Assembly: GCF_052114085.1 (NCBI RefSeq) | Contig: NZ_JBFREB010000001.1 | Location: 3,224,001-3,288,000, forward strand | DNA length: 64,000 bases | From: Leifsonia sp052114085 | Lineage (GTDB): Bacteria > Actinomycetota > Actinomycetes > Actinomycetales > Microbacteriaceae | Direction: 5' to 3' | Shown here: in pieces, positions 24,987 through 32,845 of the stretch | Numbering within the stretch: position 1 is the first letter of the stretch | Layout of the letters: every line of letters starts with the position of its first letter | Translations under genes and position numbers: made by a program | Notes under the pieces: generated by a model | Database searches by the model: none | Seen by the model: the letters and a program-made list of their open reading frames with translations, nothing else | Told to the model about the DNA's origin: nothing

Positions 24987-26051
24987 ATGACCACCACCGC
25001 CACACGGGAGACGGCTCCAGCCGCCCCCTCGTCGCCGCGCGGGCGAGCCGGCCGCGGCGGCCTCACCTACAAGCAGCGGCTGAGCCGCTTCGACGTCAAG
25101 GCGTCCCCCTACTTCTACGTGGCGCCGTTCTTCGTGCTCTTCGCACTCGTCGGACTGTTCCCCCTGATCTACACGTTCGTCGTCTCACTCAACAACTGGA
25201 ACCTGCTCACCGGGCCCGGCGAGTGGGTCGGCCTCAAGAACTACGCGGCGGAGCTGTCCGACCCGTTCTTCTGGAACTCGCTCTTCAACACCGTCAGCAT
25301 CTTCCTGCTCTCCGCCATCCCGCAGTTGATCGCCGCCGTCTTCATCGCCGCGATCCTGGACCAGAACATCCGCTCGAAGACGTTCTGGCGGATGAGCGTG
25401 CTACTCCCCTACGTCGTCACACCGGTCGCAGTGACGCTCATCTTCTCGAGCGCGTTCGACGAGAAGTACGGGCTCATCAACAACATGTTGCAGGCCATCG
25501 GGGTGGACCCGGTGATGTGGAAGACCGAGACGTTCCCGTCGCACGTCGCCATCGCGACCATGGTGAACTGGCGCTGGACGGGCTACAACGCGCTCATTCT
25601 GCTGGCCGCGATGCAGGCGGTCCCGCGCGACATCCACGAGTCGGCCGCCCTCGACGGCGCCGGATCGTTCCGTCGCTTCTTCTCGATCACGCTGCCGAGT
25701 ATCCGCCCGACCATGATCTTCGTGATCATCACCGCAACCATCGGCGGCCTGCAGATCTTCACCGAACCGAAGCTGTTCAACCCGTCGAGCGCCGTCCCGG
25801 GCGGCCCGCAGCGGCAGTACCAGACCACCGTGCTGTACCTGTGGGACATGGCGTTCAACCGGCAGAACTTCGGTAAGGCCTCCGCGATCGCATGGCTGCT
25901 GTTCCTGCTGATCGTGATCTTCGGAGTGCTCAACTTCCTGATCTCGCGCCGCATCGCGTCCACCGAGAGCCGGCTGCATCGCAAACGGACCGCACGACGA
26001 CTGCAGGCATCGCGCATCCTGGCCGCCGCCAGCGAGGAGAAGAACCTGTGA
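24987..26051 (+). CDS. Sugar ABC transporter permease, CUT1 (CebF-like)
   Basis: MalF-type membrane subunit, 354 residues, six core spans after a polar N-terminus of ~45 residues. The EAA loop, which contacts the ATPase, reads ESAALDGAGSFRRFFSITLP. The ATG (MTTTATRE) has GGGAGAAA upstream; an open frame upstream overlaps the binding protein and is not coding. Its stop overlaps the start of the second permease (GTGA). No ATPase gene is in the operon, so it must use a shared MsiK-type ATPase encoded elsewhere, as is normal for actinobacterial CUT1 importers. Confidence 0.93.
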   Translation: MTTTATRETAPAAPSSPRGRAGRGGLTYKQRLSRFDVKASPYFYVAPFFVLFALVGLFPLIYTFVVSLNNWNLLTGPGEWVGLKNYAAELSDPFFWNSLFNTVSIFLLSAIPQLIAAVFIAAILDQNIRSKTFWRMSVLLPYVVTPVAVTLIFSSAFDEKYGLINNMLQAIGVDPVMWKTETFPSHVAIATMVNWRWTGYNALILLAAMQAVPRDIHESAALDGAGSFRRFFSITLPSIRPTMIFVIITATIGGLQIFTEPKLFNPSSAVPGGPQRQYQTTVLYLWDMAFNRQNFGKASAIAWLLFLLIVIFGVLNFLISRRIASTESRLHRKRTARRLQASRILAAASEEKNL

Positions 26052-26947
26052 CCGCCACAGCCCGCACCACCCGCCCGGCGCGCACCGCCGCGACCGCCGC
26101 ACCCCGCGCGCCCAAGCGCAAGGCGCTCGGCATCGACCGTCGGCCCGGTTTCGTGACCTACGGCATCCTGCTCGCGATCTTCATCGGCGGCGCCTACCCG
26201 CTGTGGTGGTCGTTCGTCGCCGGCTCCAGCGACAGCACCGTTCTGACCGCGACCTGGCCGCCTCTGCTTCCGGGCGGGCAGTTCTGGACCAATATCGGCG
26301 AGGTGCTCGGCACCGTGCCGTTCTGGCAGGCGCTCGGCAACTCCATCATCGTCGCGACGGTCATCACCGGCTCGGTCGTCGCCTTCTCGACGCTGGCGGG
26401 TTACGCCTTCGCGAAGCTGCGGTTCCGCGGACGCGAGGGATTGATGGTCTTCGTCGTCGCGACGCTCGCCGTCCCGACGCAGCTCGGCATCATCCCCCTC
26501 TTCATGGTCATGAAGCAGTTCGGCTGGACGGGGACGCTCGGCGCGGTCATCGTGCCGACCCTGGTCACCGCGTTCGGCGTGTTCTTCATGCGGCAGTACC
26601 TGGTCGACGTGATCCCGGACGAGCTGATCGAGGCCGCCCGGGTGGACGGCGCGAACATGATCCGCACCTTCTGGCACGTCGGCGTTCCCGCGGCGCGTCC
26701 GGCGATGGCGATCCTCGGACTGTTCACCTTCATGACCGCGTGGACCGACTACCTGTGGCCCCTGCTCGTCGCGCCGCAGAATCCGACGCTGCAGGTCGCG
26801 CTGAGCCAGCTGCAGTCGGCGAAGTACGTCGACTACTCGATCGTGCTCGCCGGTGCCGTGCTCGCCACCATCCCCCTCCTGATCCTCTTCGTGCTCGCCG
26901 GCCGGCAGCTGGTCTCCGGCATCATGGCCGGCGCGGTGAAAGGCTGA
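26048..26947 (+). CDS. Sugar ABC transporter permease, CUT1 (CebG-like)
   Basis: MalG-type membrane subunit, 299 residues, six spans. The EAA loop reads IEAARVDGANMIRTFWHVGV. The basic N-terminus (RTTRPARTAATAAPRAPKRK) lies in the cytosol. The GTG start overlaps the preceding stop by four bases, coupling the two permeases. It completes the membrane channel for the cellobiose/beta-glucoside importer. The beta-glucosidase gene follows after 2 bp. Confidence 0.93.
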   Translation: MTATARTTRPARTAATAAPRAPKRKALGIDRRPGFVTYGILLAIFIGGAYPLWWSFVAGSSDSTVLTATWPPLLPGGQFWTNIGEVLGTVPFWQALGNSIIVATVITGSVVAFSTLAGYAFAKLRFRGREGLMVFVVATLAVPTQLGIIPLFMVMKQFGWTGTLGAVIVPTLVTAFGVFFMRQYLVDVIPDELIEAARVDGANMIRTFWHVGVPAARPAMAILGLFTFMTAWTDYLWPLLVAPQNPTLQVALSQLQSAKYVDYSIVLAGAVLATIPLLILFVLAGRQLVSGIMAGAVKG

Positions 26948-26949
26948 GA

Positions 26950-28401
26950 ATGAACCGCACCTGGCCCGCCGACTTCCTCTGGGGGTCGGCCACCGCTGCC
27001 GCGCAGATCGAAGGCGCCGCCCACGAGGACGGCAAGGAGGACTCGATCTGGGATGCGTTCGCGCGCGTCCCCGGCGCGATCGCGGGCGGCGACACGCCGG
27101 AGGTCGCCGTGGACCACTACCACCGCATGCCGGAGGACGTCGCGCTCATGGCGTCCCTGGGGCTGCAGTCGTACCGCTTCTCCACGTCGTGGGCGCGGGT
27201 GAAGCCCGGCGACCGAGAGGTGAACCCGGCGGGACTCGCGTTCTACGACCGGCTGGTCGACGAGCTGCTCGGCGCCGGCATCCTGCCGTGGCTGACGCTG
27301 TATCACTGGGATCTGCCGCAAGCGGTCGAGGAGAAGGGGGGATGGGCGTCCCGCGACACCGCGTACCGGTTCCGCGACTACGCGGTCGCCGTGTACGACG
27401 CCCTCGGTGACCGGGTCGACCACTGGACGACGTTCAACGAGCCGCTGTGCTCGTCGCTGATCGCCTATGCGGGCGGCGAGCACGCGCCCGGCCGGAGTGA
27501 GCCGCGAGCGGGACTCGCCGCGCTACACCACCAGCACCTCGCGCACGGGCTGGCCGCGGCGGCGATCCGTTCGCGCGCTGCGGCGCACGGTCGCGAGGAC
27601 GGCCTCCAACTCGGCATCACGCTCAACCTGACGACGGCGGTACCGAACGACCCCGCGGATCCCGTCGACCGCGAGGCGGCCCGCCGCATCGACGGCCTGT
27701 GGAACCGGATGTACCTCGAGCCGCTCCTCCTCGGCACCTATCCGGCCGACGTGCTGCACGATGTCCGCGACCACCGCTTCGACGAGCTCGTGCACGACGG
27801 AGACCTGGCGACCATCGCGCAGCCGCTCGACTTCCTCGGGGTGAACCACTACCACGACGACAATGTGAGCGGACATCCTCAGGCGGCGGATGCTGCGCCG
27901 GCTGTCGTGCCGACCGCGCGTCCCACGGCCTCCCCGTTCGTCGGGAGCGAGTACGTGACCTTCCCGTCGCGTCACCTGCCGACCACGGCCATGGGGTGGG
28001 AGGTGAACCCGGATGGGCTGCGCGCCCTGCTCGTGCGGCTCACCCGCGACTACCCGACCCTGCCCCCGCTGTACATCACCGAGAACGGCGCCGCCTACGA
28101 CGACGTCGTGGCGGAGGACGGGCGGGTGCACGATGCCGACCGCGAGGCGTACATCCTGGCCCACATCGACGCTGTCGGCCGCGCCATCGACGAGGGCGCC
28201 GATGTGCGCGGCTACTTCGTGTGGTCGCTGCTCGACAACTTCGAGTGGGCGTGGGGCTACGCGAAGCGTTTCGGGATCGTCCGGGTCGACTACGAGAGTC
28301 AGGAACGGACGGTGAAGGACTCGGGCCGTACGTTCGCTCGGGTCATCGCCGCGGCCCGCGCCGAGGAGGCCGTGGAGGAGGCCGCCGCGTCGCACGTCTA
28401 G
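26950..28401 (+). CDS. GH1 beta-glucosidase
   Basis: Family 1 glycoside hydrolase of 483 residues, a cytosolic (beta/alpha)8 barrel with no signal peptide. The family N-terminal signature is FLWGSATAAAQIEGA. The acid/base glutamate is E164 in TFNEP and the nucleophile is E378 in YITENGAAYDD. The +1-side motif WSLLDNFEWAWGY, with the Glu and Trp that bind the glycone, is intact. It cleaves cellobiose or other beta-glucosides brought in by the importer encoded just upstream. The ATG follows the permease stop by two bases. All catalytic residues are present, so activity is expected. Confidence 0.95.
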   Translation: MNRTWPADFLWGSATAAAQIEGAAHEDGKEDSIWDAFARVPGAIAGGDTPEVAVDHYHRMPEDVALMASLGLQSYRFSTSWARVKPGDREVNPAGLAFYDRLVDELLGAGILPWLTLYHWDLPQAVEEKGGWASRDTAYRFRDYAVAVYDALGDRVDHWTTFNEPLCSSLIAYAGGEHAPGRSEPRAGLAALHHQHLAHGLAAAAIRSRAAAHGREDGLQLGITLNLTTAVPNDPADPVDREAARRIDGLWNRMYLEPLLLGTYPADVLHDVRDHRFDELVHDGDLATIAQPLDFLGVNHYHDDNVSGHPQAADAAPAVVPTARPTASPFVGSEYVTFPSRHLPTTAMGWEVNPDGLRALLVRLTRDYPTLPPLYITENGAAYDDVVAEDGRVHDADREAYILAHIDAVGRAIDEGADVRGYFVWSLLDNFEWAWGYAKRFGIVRVDYESQERTVKDSGRTFARVIAAARAEEAVEEAAASHV

Positions 28402-28428
28402 CATGGACGCAAGCGACGAGGAGACCCC

Positions 28429-29451
28429 ATGACGACGGAGCAGATCGCAGCCCGTTCGGTTCCAACCCTGGAGGCCGTCGCCGCGCGCGCCGGCGTCTCC
28501 CGGGCGACCGTCTCGCGCGTCGTCAACGGCTCGCCCAAGGTGACGGCTGAAGTGGTCGCGGTGGTCGAGCGCGCCATCGCCGACCTCAACTACGTGCCCA
28601 ACCGCGCCGCCCGCTCGCTGGCGTCGCGGCGGACGCAGGTGGTCGCCCTGGTGGTGCCGGAATCGACGGCCAAGGTCTTCGCCGACCCGTTCTTCGCATC
28701 CATCGTGCAGGGCGTCGCGCTCAGCCTCGCCGACACCGAGTTCACGCTCAACATGGTGATCTCGTCAGAGACGAACCCGGACAAGACGCGGCGCTACCTG
28801 ATGGGCGGCAACGTCGACGGCGCGCTCGTCGTCTCGCACCACTCGGGCGACCACTCCTACGCGCAGCTCGGCACCTCCCTGCCGCTGGTGTTCGGCGGAC
28901 GCCCGGTCAGTGAGTCGGAGCACTCCTCGTACTACGTGGATGTGGACAACGTCGCCGGCGCGCAGGTCGCCGCCCAGCACCTCATCGACCGCGGGCGGCG
29001 GAACATCGCGCTCATCACCGGTCCGCAGGACATGCCCGCCGGCCTCGACCGGTTCTCCGGTTGGAAGCGGGCGATGGATGCGGCCGGGCTGGACACGTCG
29101 ATGGTCGCGTACGGAGACTTCTCGCCTGCATCGGGTCTGGAGGCGATGCGCCGCCTGCTCGCCGACGGCCGGCCCATCGACGGCCTCTTCGCTGCGAACG
29201 ACCAGATGGCCGCCGGTGCCTACTCGGCGATCCACGAGGCGGGCTTGAGCATCCCGGGCGACATCGCGGTGGTCGGCTACGACGACGACAGCTTCGGCCT
29301 CATGTCGACACCGCCGCTGACGACCGTGCACCAGCCGTCCATCGGCCTCGGCGAGGCGATGGCGCGGGTCCTCGTCCGACTCCTCGCGGGCGAGCCTGTC
29401 GAGAAGGTCACTCTTCTGCCCACCGAGCTGGTCATCCGGCAGAGCTCCTGA
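28429..29451 (+). CDS. LacI-family repressor of the cellobiose operon (CelR/CebR-like)
   Basis: A 340-residue LacI/GalR regulator. The DNA-binding domain is LEAVAARAGVSRATVSRVVN followed by the hinge NYVPNRAARSLASRRTQ. The effector domain contains VDGALVVSHHSGDHSY, GRRNIALITGPQDMPAGLDR and the dimer-proximal VVGYDDDSFGLMSTPPLTTV. The ATG follows AGGAG by seven bases. It closes the cellobiose operon, so it is autoregulated from the promoter at 23469. The two TGAGAGCGCTCTCA operators there have the CG centre expected for this family. The inducer is probably cellobiose. Confidence 0.92.
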   Translation: MTTEQIAARSVPTLEAVAARAGVSRATVSRVVNGSPKVTAEVVAVVERAIADLNYVPNRAARSLASRRTQVVALVVPESTAKVFADPFFASIVQGVALSLADTEFTLNMVISSETNPDKTRRYLMGGNVDGALVVSHHSGDHSYAQLGTSLPLVFGGRPVSESEHSSYYVDVDNVAGAQVAAQHLIDRGRRNIALITGPQDMPAGLDRFSGWKRAMDAAGLDTSMVAYGDFSPASGLEAMRRLLADGRPIDGLFAANDQMAAGAYSAIHEAGLSIPGDIAVVGYDDDSFGLMSTPPLTTVHQPSIGLGEAMARVLVRLLAGEPVEKVTLLPTELVIRQSS

Positions 29452-29475
29452 CCTCTGCCTGCCTGCTCTCCCTCC

Positions 29476-29536
29476 ATCGCTTCCTCGATTAATCCGCCCC
29501 AGGGCGGCGTGTCGCCGTACTTATCGAGGAAGCGAT
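29476..29536. terminator. Long inverted repeat between convergent genes
   Basis: Arms of 14 bp (ATCGCTTCCTCGAT at 29476-29489 and its complement at 29523-29536), extended by flanking AA/TT, enclose a second hairpin CCGCCC-CA-GGGCGG. The right arm overlaps the stop codon of the regulator gene on the minus strand. It probably terminates transcription from both sides. Confidence 0.6.
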
Positions 29537-30096
29537 TGCTGGGGAGTTGGGAGGGGTGGGGTGGCGCGTTTGCGGGCTCGGTAGGCGGCCGCCTTGGCAC
29601 GGTCGCCGCAGCCGGCCATCCCGCACCACCGACGATTCGAGGCCCGGGAGGCGTCGAGGAAGGGCCGGGTACAGTCGGTGCCCTCGCACCACTTGAGGTG
29701 GCGGGCGTTCTCGGGTCGGAACGCGTCTATTGCGGCCCGCGCTACTGCCGCGAGGCAGGCCGGGAGGTCTCCCTCGGTTGTCACCCGTCTGTCGGCGTCG
29801 AGGGACGCGACGGGGACCGGCGAGGCGGCTTGCCGATTAAGGTCCGCCACGGCACTCTCATCGAGCGGTCGGTCGGCGTCGGTCGTGAGGAGACCCCAGA
29901 TGGACTCTCGCAACTGCAGCGCTAGGCGGTAAGCCGTCTCATCCACGGCGGGAGGCGCATCCACGACACCCGCATCGACGAACCACTGGGCCAGATCGCC
30001 CGCGGTCGGCAGGCGCTCCTCAGCGGTCGTGCGACGTTCGGCGACCGTCGCGACGAAATCGAGGGCGAGGTTGCCCGCTACGAACTCGAACGTCAC
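29521..30096 (-). CDS. CGNR zinc-finger (ABATE-domain) transcriptional regulator
   Basis: A 191-residue regulator of the CGNR family. The N-terminal ABATE-type ligand/stress domain begins FVAGNLALDFVATVAERR with LPTAGDLAQWFVDAGV. The C-terminal zinc finger has the pattern KWCEGTDCTRPFLDAS, then RRWCGMAGCGDRAKAAAYRA, giving the Cys-x4-Cys and Cys-x4-Cys ligand pairs and a basic DNA-binding helix. The family-name CGNR motif is here CGDR. The GTG start lies against the operator TCACCATCTTGACAGGTGAC, which also precedes the MFS gene 1.1 kb away. Regulators of this family are commonly found beside an MFS transporter, so it probably represses itself and the transporter. Confidence 0.88.
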   Translation of the reverse strand: MTFEFVAGNLALDFVATVAERRTTAEERLPTAGDLAQWFVDAGVVDAPPAVDETAYRLALQLRESIWGLLTTDADRPLDESAVADLNRQAASPVPVASLDADRRVTTEGDLPACLAAVARAAIDAFRPENARHLKWCEGTDCTRPFLDASRASNRRWCGMAGCGDRAKAAAYRARKRATPPLPTPQQSLPR

Positions 30097-30464
30097 ATCA
30101 CCATCTTGACAGGTGACTCAGGCGAGGGCAACGCGTCGGTTCGATGCTCAGCGACGACCTCCGCAAAGTCTCAGGGCACTACCCCTGCGCAGCATTCGCT
30201 CATTCCGGGACGCTCGGAAACACGGTGGGGCCGACGCGAATTCCCGGCCATGAGGTCCGCGGCCCCGCATTTTGGGCATGACGACCCTGATTTCTGGCGG
30301 CATCACCCCGCTAGTTCGCGCCCCACGTCCACATCTCCTCGCGCTGCTCGACAGGATGGACGGTCGCCGCCTCCACAGGACTCCTGGTCACGACCACCGC
30401 TCTGCGGACCCTGCCTGCGGCGCGCAATCCCACCATTCTCACAGCCACAGAACAGGACATCTCG
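30097..30464. other. Intergenic region upstream of DUF4190 gene
   Basis: This 368-bp stretch is less GC-rich than its surroundings and shows no convincing coding frame. Its left end holds the first copy of the CGNR operator. The rest, including GCATTTTGGGCATGACGACC around 30268, has no recognised motif apart from AGGACAT before the ATG at 30465. Confidence 0.5.
30098..30117. promoter_or_regulatory. CGNR-regulator operator, copy 1
   Basis: TCACCATCTTGACAGGTGAC, an inverted repeat TCACC-N9-GGTGA, begins two bases upstream of the regulator start codon. The complementary strand has CAAGAT six bases before the GTG, so the operator would cover a leaderless promoter. Confidence 0.7.
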
Positions 30465-31115
30465 ATGACCTCCACGCCCCCATCGACCGAGCACGAACCC
30501 AGCCCCACGGAGCCGCCCCTTCCGGTCCCGACGGGTCAGCCACTACCAGCGCCGAAGAAGCCCCGGAACAACCTGGCCACGGCCGCGCTGATCCTCTGTT
30601 TCGTGTTCGCACCTGTCGGACTGGTCCTGGGCATCATCGCTCTGGTCCAGATCCACAAGCGCGGCCAGAGGGGCACCCTGCCGGCGGTCATCGCCACCGT
30701 CTGGGGCGCGTTCGGCGTGATGCTCCTGGGGATCGCCGCCATCGTCATCCCGATCGCCGCATCCGCCATCGCCGCCGAGGACAGACTCACCGGTGAGTGT
30801 CAGGCCGTCTCCGATGCCGCCGACACCCTCGTGACGTCATTCGGCGAGACCTACGACCTCCTTGAGACGGACTCGTACCAGGCCACACAGCACATGCTGC
30901 ACAGTGTGATCGCGTTCAACAACGCTGTGGAGGAGGTCAGCGACCCGGACCTCGACCGCGATGTCGCTGGCCTGCAGAAGCAATTGCAGAATCTCATCGT
31001 CGTGTTCGATGAGTACGCCGCCGACCCCTCTGAAGCGAACGGCTCCGCTCTGGATGCAGCGACGCCGGCGATTGACGACTCCATGGAGCCCATCAAGACC
31101 ACCTGCGGATACTGA
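30465..31115 (+). CDS. DUF4190-domain membrane protein
   Basis: A 216-residue membrane protein. A Pro/Ser/Thr-rich N-terminus (about 30 residues) leads into the two-span DUF4190 module: LATAALILCFVFAPVGLVLG with IIALVQIHKRGQRG between the spans and VIATVWGAFGVMLLGIAAIV as the second. The C-terminal ~115 residues are an acidic, helical extracytoplasmic domain with two cysteines (GECQAVSD and TTCGY at the very end) that could form a disulfide. Function is unknown; DUF4190 proteins are common in actinobacteria. It lies between the CGNR regulator and its probable target transporter, separating a pair that is usually adjacent. Confidence 0.8.
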   Translation: MTSTPPSTEHEPSPTEPPLPVPTGQPLPAPKKPRNNLATAALILCFVFAPVGLVLGIIALVQIHKRGQRGTLPAVIATVWGAFGVMLLGIAAIVIPIAASAIAAEDRLTGECQAVSDAADTLVTSFGETYDLLETDSYQATQHMLHSVIAFNNAVEEVSDPDLDRDVAGLQKQLQNLIVVFDEYAADPSEANGSALDAATPAIDDSMEPIKTTCGY

Positions 31116-31167
31116 ACCGCGAGACTGGCTCAGCCGTACAGCGCCCAGTGGCGTGTTGGCATGAATT

Positions 31168-31196
31168 GTGCGTCACCATCTTGACAGGTGACGCAC
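31168..31196. promoter_or_regulatory. CGNR-regulator operator, copy 2, in the MFS promoter
   Basis: GTGCGTCACC-N9-GGTGACGCAC, a perfect 10-bp inverted repeat containing the same 20-bp core as copy 1. Its spacer holds TTGACA (31181-31186), which pairs with CAGGGT (31204-31209) at 17 bp spacing; the ATG of the MFS gene follows seven bases later. The operator thus covers the -35 of a leaderless promoter. Confidence 0.75.
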
Positions 31197-31216
31197 GTGA
31201 GTGCAGGGTATCGGTC

Positions 31217-32827
31217 ATGAGTGCGCGGAGGGGCGTCGTCATCTACGTCGCCGCGGCGGTGGCCGCGCGATCGGCGGATGCCGGAGCGATCGTCGCCGCC
31301 GTGCTGGCGGGCACGGCGATCGCGGGGCCGGCCGTCGGCGGGCTCCTCGCCGCCGCTCTCACCGTTCCGCACCTGATCGGGCCGCTTGCGGGGCGACTGC
31401 TCGATCGGCGGAGGCGGCCCGGCCCCGTTCTTGCGGCGGCGTTCGTTTGGTACGCGGTCTTTCTGGTGGTCGCGGCGCTCCTGCTCCCCGTTACGGTCGC
31501 CGGAGCCGCGGCTGCACTCGCGGCGGGCGGCTGCGCCGGCCCCCTCGTTACCGGAGGCCTGAGCAGTCGCCTTGCTCCCATCCTCGACACGTCGGGACGC
31601 AGCGATCCGGCGGGACGCGACCAGCGTCGCGGTCAGGCGCTCGACGCACTGACGTACGGCGTTGCTGGCACGGTGGGGCCGGCAGCGGTCGCGCTGGCCG
31701 CGAGCGCTCTGACACCGGACGGAGCACTGGCGGCGACTGCCGTCCTCCTGGCCCTCGGGGCCGCGGTGGTTCTCTGGCTGCCCGCGGAGCGGCAGTCGCG
31801 CCGAGGAGACGCGACCCGGTCGGTCCTGCGCCTCCTGTTGGTCTCGCCGCCGCTGCGGAGGACGACGACGGCTACGGTCGGGTCGGCGACCGCGCTGGCG
31901 TCCGCTCCCGTCATCGCCGCGGCCCTCGCCACTGCCCGGGGCGCCGACGCATCCGTCGCCGGAGTCCTCATGGCGTCGTACGGCGCGGGCGGACTGGCGG
32001 CGTCGCTCATCCTGATCGCGCGACCACTGAGCGGCGATCCCGAACGACTCGTGCGTCTCGGAGTCGCGGTGACCGGCGGCGCGCTGCTCCTGCCCCTGCT
32101 CGCACTGCCCAATCCCGACGCCGGGAGGGTGGTCGGCGGCGTGGCGTTCGCCGTCGTGGGCGCGGCGAGCGCGGCGCTGTTCGCCGCGACCTTGGCCGCG
32201 CGCACCGAGTACGCGCCGCCCGGTGCCTCTGCTCGCGTGTTCGCCACCGTCGCCGGAGTCAAAGTCGGCGGGAGTGCCCTCGGTGTGGCGGCCGCCGGAC
32301 TGATCGCACCGCTCGGCCCCGCCGTGCTGATCGCCTGTGCCGCAGCTGTCTGCGCGCTGACCCTCGGCGCCGTCGGGCTCGACGCGCTGATCAGCGCCGC
32401 TTGTGCTCGTGGGGTGTCGGCGTACGGTCGCGGCATGGCTACCTACACCGCATCCCGTCCGCTGGAGGGCGACGCCGACGAGTACTTCGACTACATCGCC
32501 GACCCGGAGAACCTCCCCGCCTATTTCCCGCGCGTGACCGAGGCGCACGAGCTGCCCGACGGCAAGGTCGAGACAACGGCCCACGTCGACGCCGACCAGG
32601 ACGGGAAGGATGAGACCGTCACCTCGGAGGCGCAGTTCGACGTCGACCGCGCCGCGCGCGAGGTGACCTGGTCTGCTCCCGGCCCGCACGACTATCACGG
32701 CTCGCTGCGACTCACCGACGACGGCGTCGAGCTCACCATCCACACGACGCAAGAGTTCGACGGCATGCAGCAGGCGCTCGACGGTTCGCTCGCGAAGATC
32801 GCCGAGAACTTGAGCGCGAAGGCCTGA
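31217..32827 (+). CDS. MFS transporter, reading in frame into an SRPBCC domain
   Basis: The first ~405 residues are a major facilitator with about 12 short Ala/Gly-rich spans (GGLLAAALTVPHLIGPLAGR with GRLLDRRRRPGP as the motif A equivalent). The frame continues without a stop through a short Gly/Arg linker (SAACARGVSAYGRG) into a 130-residue SRPBCC/START-like domain (DADEYFDYIADPENLPAYFP). Either this is a true 536-residue fusion or two genes whose separating stop has been lost: the SRPBCC part has its own ATG and TACGGT box. The start at ATG 31217 fits the operator-covered promoter. It is the probable efflux target of the CGNR regulator; the substrate is unknown. Confidence 0.65.
   Translation: MSARRGVVIYVAAAVAARSADAGAIVAAVLAGTAIAGPAVGGLLAAALTVPHLIGPLAGRLLDRRRRPGPVLAAAFVWYAVFLVVAALLLPVTVAGAAAALAAGGCAGPLVTGGLSSRLAPILDTSGRSDPAGRDQRRGQALDALTYGVAGTVGPAAVALAASALTPDGALAATAVLLALGAAVVLWLPAERQSRRGDATRSVLRLLLVSPPLRRTTTATVGSATALASAPVIAAALATARGADASVAGVLMASYGAGGLAASLILIARPLSGDPERLVRLGVAVTGGALLLPLLALPNPDAGRVVGGVAFAVVGAASAALFAATLAARTEYAPPGASARVFATVAGVKVGGSALGVAAAGLIAPLGPAVLIACAAAVCALTLGAVGLDALISAACARGVSAYGRGMATYTASRPLEGDADEYFDYIADPENLPAYFPRVTEAHELPDGKVETTAHVDADQDGKDETVTSEAQFDVDRAAREVTWSAPGPHDYHGSLRLTDDGVELTIHTTQEFDGMQQALDGSLAKIAENLSAKA
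32423..32428 (+). promoter_or_regulatory. Internal TACGGT -10 box before SRPBCC segment
   Basis: TANNNT hexamer exactly six bases before the ATG at 32435, the same spacing as other leaderless genes in the window, although it lies inside the longer open frame. Confidence 0.5.
32435..32827 (+). CDS. SRPBCC-family protein (alternative internal start)
   Basis: If translated on its own, this is a 130-residue SRPBCC (polyketide cyclase/START-like) protein beginning MATYTASRPLEGDADEYFDY. It has the expected helix-grip pattern: N-terminal strand, DYIADPENLPAYFPRV, central strands (GKVETTAHVDADQDGKDETV) and a C-terminal helix (MQQALDGSLAKIAENLSAKA). Such proteins bind hydrophobic ligands. It lacks a ribosome site but has a leaderless promoter signature. 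It shares its frame with the upstream MFS gene, so whether it exists free, fused, or both cannot be settled from sequence. Confidence 0.55.
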   Translation: MATYTASRPLEGDADEYFDYIADPENLPAYFPRVTEAHELPDGKVETTAHVDADQDGKDETVTSEAQFDVDRAAREVTWSAPGPHDYHGSLRLTDDGVELTIHTTQEFDGMQQALDGSLAKIAENLSAKA

Positions 32828-32845
32828 ACTCCGCACCGGCAACCG

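Noticed and set aside
30106..30468. A 120-codon frame in the spacer before the DUF4190 gene
   Set aside because: Its Ser/Pro/Arg-rich translation has no fold-like pattern, and it starts inside the operator copy.
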